This document shows positions 59,624 to 64,000 of a DNA stretch of 64,000 nucleotides, piece after piece (position 1 is the stretch's first letter; each line of letters begins with the position of its first letter). Location of the stretch: assembly GCA_963682055.1 (NCBI GenBank), contig OY821749.1:2654336-2718335 (forward strand), in the 5' to 3' direction. This DNA is from Primula veris (Eukaryota > Streptophyta > Magnoliopsida > Ericales > Primulaceae). Below the pieces are notes generated by a model, which was given only the letters and a program-made list of their open reading frames with translations, was not told the DNA's origin and searched no databases. The position numbers and the translations under genes are program-made.

Positions 59624-60916
59624 TCAATATTTGGCAACGATAAGGATTCACTGTGCTTAAAGTAATGGGCGGAGGTTTTTTTATACTGTATGGATACGAC
59701 ATTAACTTGGTTTTCCAGATTTGGTTATCTTTTCTAGTCGATTTCCTAACGTTTTGTCTAGCATTTCATTCATCAGTGAGATTTACTAATTATTTTAAAT
59801 AATACAAAAATCTAAGAAAACAGAATGGGTAATAGATCATGTTCAAGGAAGGCAACATGTGTTTCCGTTACACTGCGTTGTTGTGACATATGTGTCGATT
59901 GTCTTCTCTTCGTAGGATCTACGCTACGTATATACAAACTACAAAGACTTGCGCATAAAAGACTTTTAACTAATAGTTAAAGAGATTAATTTTGTGCATA
60001 GGTATCATTAAGTGTCATTCGGACAAAATCATGAAGGTTTGATCAAGTTAATTCCATTTGACATCGCGAAGCAAATAGGAAAGTATGGGACAAAGAGGAA
60101 ACGCATCCGGCATTTTTCAATTAAAAACAAGTTACGTAAGAATTGGAGACTAGTTGATATACTTACTCTTCGATTCAGCTTATAATCGTTGGGTTCCTGG
60201 AGAACATAATGACTGTATCAACTTTACCACACACACACACACACAAAAATGTACTACTTTTTCGGTTGAGTTACCAGATTTAACTTTTCTATGGAAAAAA
60301 ATGGACTAATAAGATGATCAGACAATGAGAGAGTGAATTACCATAACAATAGAATCTAAACTCAAGTATTAGTTTTCATATTCCACGCGATATCCATATC
60401 GATCAAGTTCAATTATTCCATATTTCGTTTAGAAACTTCTCGATATTTCACGACGCAGCTAAATGAAGGAATAGAAGGAAAAGATATACTAGCACATGCG
60501 CGCATGATTCGCGGAAATAGATGGAGATGAACATTTTGAAAACAACTCTACGTAATTACTCGTAAATTCACACATATTCCAAAATTTCATATAAAAAAGA
60601 GGAAAAGACTGTAGAAAATAGACCCGTCGAGTTAGTAGCAGCGATAATGCCAAAATATTGAGTGAATCGTGAATAATTATAAAGAGAAAAGTACAGATCG
60701 ATAAAATAAATCCAAATATCACACCAGTGGGATATACAATTTCGATGATGTACATGACTACTACGTGCTACAGGGGCCAAATCACCTAAATCTTTGTATA
60801 ACTATTTACTCCCTAAATCTTTGTATAACCCTCTACTTCATAATATATTGGACTCATGACATTTATTCTCGATTCATTTTAGATAAGTATCTCGAAATTC
60901 GTCCTATTCATATTTA
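59624..60916. other. Intergenic DNA, no gene recognised
   Basis: Contains a short (CA)n tract (60228-60245) and AT-rich DNA. The open frames at 60489-60780 on the minus strand are hydrophobic and overlap one another. I cannot support them as genes. Confidence 0.35.
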
Positions 60917-61275
60917 GTATGTGTTTTTAATCTAAAAAATGTCACGGAAAATACAAGAAAAGAAAAAGAAAGAAAAATAAGAAAAATGAATATGAAATCA
61001 TTTTTCGATTATCTGTTTGAAAGGTTGGAAAATCAAGATAAAAGAAAAAAATTGAGAAAGAGAAATTTAGTTGCATTTTTCCCATTTGTTTTCATTTTTC
61101 TCACACTTTTGAAAGAAAAATGTTTTATCTCATTATACACACAAAGTTTTCCTTCGGTTTTTTATATTTTCTTTTCCATTGGGTTTACTATGCAAACAAG
61201 CAGAAGAAAATGTTTTCTCGGAAAACCATTTTCATTTTCGTATGAGTTTTCTGAGTTTCAAACAAACACTTAGTA
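60917..61275. repeat. Foldback-like dispersed repeat, copy 2
   Basis: This is a relative of the block at 44866-45222 in the same orientation. The ends are partly inverted (GTGTTTTTAATCT versus the complement GTGTTTGTTTGAAACTC), and TTAGTA occurs just outside both ends, a possible target duplication. Internal complementarity (AAATCATTTTTC with CCATTTTCATTTTCG) allows folding. The 95-codon frame across it is a by-product of the repeat. Confidence 0.55.
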
Positions 61276-61799
61276 CTTATATAAAATGCCAATCATGACT
61301 ATATCCTCTACCATTAAACATCTAATCCCGTTTTGTTACACTTGATCACCGTCTAGTGTGCTTAATCATGCCTGATCTGCTGACTTTTAGCTTTCGTTTA
61401 TCATTCAGACTCCTCTAATTCCCTTATAGACTCTCATTTTCATAGCATTGGTTGTCATGTAATAACTCAGGTAAAGGTGGTTTTTCATATGCATATACAG
61501 AAAAACTCGCGTAAAAAGCAAAACATAAAATGCCGCTCATAAATAGACGTTTAGATAAAGGGTATCTCGTCTACGAAATATTCGAATAGGCGCCTCGCCC
61601 AAACGTCTCAAAGTAATCAACGTAACGGCAACTATAAAATTCTAATCAAACCTACGGGGTAAGCTGATTTAAATTGTTTATTTTGATTTTTTTACTTTTT
61701 TTTTTTGGGCCATTTGAGTTCTGACTTCAAAGAGACCAACAGTCTTCCATGCCGAAAGGAAGAATTAATAAATTAATTATGCACTGTATTAACTATAAC
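61276..61799. other. Intergenic DNA, nothing recognised
   Basis: AT-rich to moderately mixed sequence without a supportable gene, repeat boundary or regulatory element. Confidence 0.35.
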
Positions 61800-61988
61800 A
61801 AAAAATTCATTTAGCATCATAATTATTTTTCGGTTATGTTACTAAAGTGCTTATGACAAAATTTTAACAACAGTTAGCAACAAATAGCAACATAATTTGT
61901 TACTAAAATTTTACAACAACCACTTTAATTAGCAACATAACTTTAGCAACATAACCGAAAAAAAATTATGATGCTAAATGAACTTTTT
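61800..61988. mobile_element. MITE with about 40-bp terminal inverted repeats
   Basis: The left end, TTCATTTAGCATCATAATTA followed by TTTTTCGGTTATGTT, is mirrored by the right end, AACATAACCGAAAA followed by TTATGATGCTAAATGAA. About 37 of 40 bases pair. The ~110-bp centre is full of AGCAACA and ACAACA words, as in the element at 36765-36962. Non-coding and able to form a stable hairpin. Confidence 0.7.
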
Positions 61989-62807
61989 TATTTTTGATAT
62001 TATAATTATATACTCAACTATTAACATATAAATTGTTCACTACATCCCATTGCGGCATGATAATTAACCTGGTTGAATTGATTAGTAGAATAGGAGACAT
62101 CCTAATTAACTATACCATGTCAAAAATATCTACTAAATTTTGTTTTCTTGGCGAGAAAAGCTAAAATTATATATGTACTTAATTTTAATTTTAAAGACAT
62201 GTATGAAACATAATGTCATGTACATTTCAAAATCGTAAGTTAAGAGTTGAGACGTGTTCATATTTTGATTACTACTTTTCAATGTGTTGTTTTCAATCAA
62301 TTTTACTAGTTCAGAAAATGCGTGAGCTTTTTACAAAATCATTATGCTAACATGGGGTCCCGGGTTACAAATTAAGTTACACGCAACCTGATATGACAAT
62401 AATTATACACATAATAATACTAATTTAATGTAACAATGCATGTGTAAACAACTATAATAATAATTATTGAAAAATTACGAACGTCTATTTGGAATTGAAG
62501 TTAATTACAAATTAAAAGCAATTAGTATTGCACTTAATGGGGACTCAAATTAGTAAATGACAGGTACAATAACATTGCCCTTTAATTAGTATTAAAAAAC
62601 TTTTCAATTTACATTGCATTTATATCACAACATTATTGTTTTTTACTAATTATATATCTTTAATTTACTCAATATATGGAAAGTTTTTAAATATGTTAAT
62701 ATAAAATACTAATTGGATCGTATATCATATAATTAACTAATGACCGGGGGAATGGTAGATTTTCCCCATATGCTTATACTCGTTCAAAAACATTATAATT
62801 TCATTTG
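61989..62807. other. AT-rich intergenic DNA
   Basis: No gene or element is recognised between the MITE and the LTR. Confidence 0.35.
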
Positions 62808-63009
62808 TGTTGTAAGATATTATTGGACTATTGAGCCTTACTCATAGTGGGCCTAAATTGGGCTTTATATCTTATATAACTCTAACCTCTAATATATAAA
62901 TAATGTTATGATTCCCTTGTATTCATACATTCTGATTAATAAAGCATAATGTTCCCTCTCTCTATGTCTCCTATATAATATATATATTGAGCTAATAAGA
63001 CTCACAACA
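62808..63009 (+). mobile_element. LTR of a probable Ty1/copia-like retrotransposon
   Basis: This 202-bp LTR opens TGTTGTAAGATATT and closes GACTCACAACA, so its tips are the inverted pair TGTTGT/ACAACA. It holds a TATA-like TTATATCTTATATAAC (about 62865) and AATAAAGCAT (about 62938), giving the expected promoter then polyadenylation order. Directly after it comes CGTTATCAGCAC, which I recall as the sequence adjoining the 5' LTR in many plant copia elements (primer-binding site). No 5-bp copy of the left flank (ATTTG) follows, so this is a 5' LTR with internal DNA, not a solo LTR. Confidence 0.65.
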
Positions 63010-64000
63010 CGTTATCAGCACTTTGCTCGCGGAGACTAAGATATACGCTCGCGGATATTGGAGATTTTTGGTAAACGCACAGATATTGTATATCTACAAA
63101 CCTTGAGGTTTATCCGGTTTTTTTTTTATTGGGTTCGTTTCGACCTTCTCCAAAATACCAGGCGTACGGTACACCCAGTTTATTTTAATAAACTGTTAAC
63201 GATAAAAATCGCATGTCTACTTAGCAATTAATCCGTGTGTATGCTACGTTATTGCTCTGGAATTTGTTGATGTATTGACATGTATGTATACTGAATACGT
63301 AACCTAGGATTATTTTATCTAGTACTAAGAATCCTTAAGAGTATTTGCAACATGCTACTGTTGGTTCCAAATAAGAAATATGGGATTATGTTATATGATA
63401 TGATGTATGTAAGCAAGTCAGCAATTATATGTATTAATAAAAACAAATTGATTACATACAGTACTCGAAATATGTTGTATATTCAAAAGAACCGTACTTA
63501 GTAAATCTGTTAGACTAAACAGTAAATTACAGAAACGGTAAGGATCAAATTGCAACTTGCTACAGTTAATGGACTGATTTGTTAGAACCTAAAGACCAAG
63601 ATGTAACTTGCCATAAAATTTTGTACTCCCTAAACCTAATTGAGATTAGTTTACTGGTTTAACTGTTTGGCAATTAATTCGTAAATAGCATGTATTTACT
63701 GCCATGTTCACCTTACCTTATTATGACCTATGGTATTGTAATATTAGATTCTTACCCTATAATAAATTGACTTCCTGCATGTGATATGGTAAATTAGTAA
63801 TTAAATATATTACGTACATGAATGATTTAGTTACCATGTATAGAACTTACACATATAGCAATAGAATAATTAAATATTGAGTAATATCTTGCTTAGTGTA
63901 AATTGGTAAATTTAGATTGTGCTAATATGTACTACCATGCTACTGCTATATTATTTAATCATGCAAGCAGGTACGATCTATGTATTTATTTACTGCCATG
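63010..64000 (+). mobile_element. Putative internal region of the LTR element, running off the window
   Basis: The first 12 bases look like a primer-binding site, and the next ~100 (GCTCGCGGAGACTAAG, ACAAACCTTGAGGTTTATCC) look like a retrotransposon leader. Beyond that the sequence is AT-rich with many stops, and I see no gag or pol frame before the window ends. The element may be truncated, or its coding part may lie to the right. Confidence 0.35.

Noticed and set aside
1..64000. tRNA genes, CRISPR arrays, bacterial-type operons or plasmid features
   Set aside because: No tRNA B-box with matching arms, no regular spacer-repeat array and no prokaryotic gene organisation was seen by eye on either strand.

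Overview
This is an AT-rich nuclear genome window from a flowering plant, almost certainly a eudicot. The evidence is plant-specific gene families (Dof, ALOG and trihelix transcription factors, and a plant SCAR/WAVE protein), GT-AG introns of kilobase size, and many plant-type miniature transposons, LTR fragments and microsatellites. I cannot name the species. I saw no tRNA gene, bacterial operon or CRISPR array.

Five protein-coding loci are well supported. (1) 1864-3342 (+) is a kelch-like protein of unknown role. (2) 13734-14231 (-) is a short Dof zinc-finger factor of the DOF1.5/COG1 type. (3) 23421-31583 (-) is a nine-exon SCAR/WAVE gene, reconstructed in full as 1125 aa with every splice phase agreeing. 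(4) 45776-46315 (+) is an ALOG-domain (LSH) factor, possibly with a multi-kilobase intron in its 3' UTR. (5) 52962-58051 (-) is a three-exon trihelix factor of the ASIL/ENAP type, 340 aa, whose last coding exon appears to be only 14 nt. Three act in the nucleus on transcription and one drives actin nucleation. They do not form a pathway and simply lie near each other.

The rest is mostly transposon-derived or featureless AT-rich DNA. About 6.85-10.1 kb is a tandemly duplicated, decayed multi-exon gene that I do not recognise. 11.0-12.0 kb is a hAT-like element with an 8-bp target duplication. 17.9-18.0 kb holds a 5S rRNA pseudogene with a poly(A) tail. 20.4-21.6 kb holds a long foldback element and two oppositely oriented CACTA-type miniature elements, each with a 3-bp target duplication. 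35.3-35.65 kb is a LINE RNase H tail with a 14-bp target duplication. 48.66-48.90 kb is a solo LTR with a 5-bp target duplication. 50.8-51.3 kb is a near-perfect palindrome of about 445 bp. The right edge (62.8 kb on) opens with an LTR followed by a primer-binding-like site and runs off the window.

I did not find a convincing new biological system. The most checkable points are the 5S retropseudogene, the inverted element pairs that could form long hairpin RNAs, the 14-nt coding exon, the ALOG 3' UTR intron, and the unidentified duplicated pseudogene.
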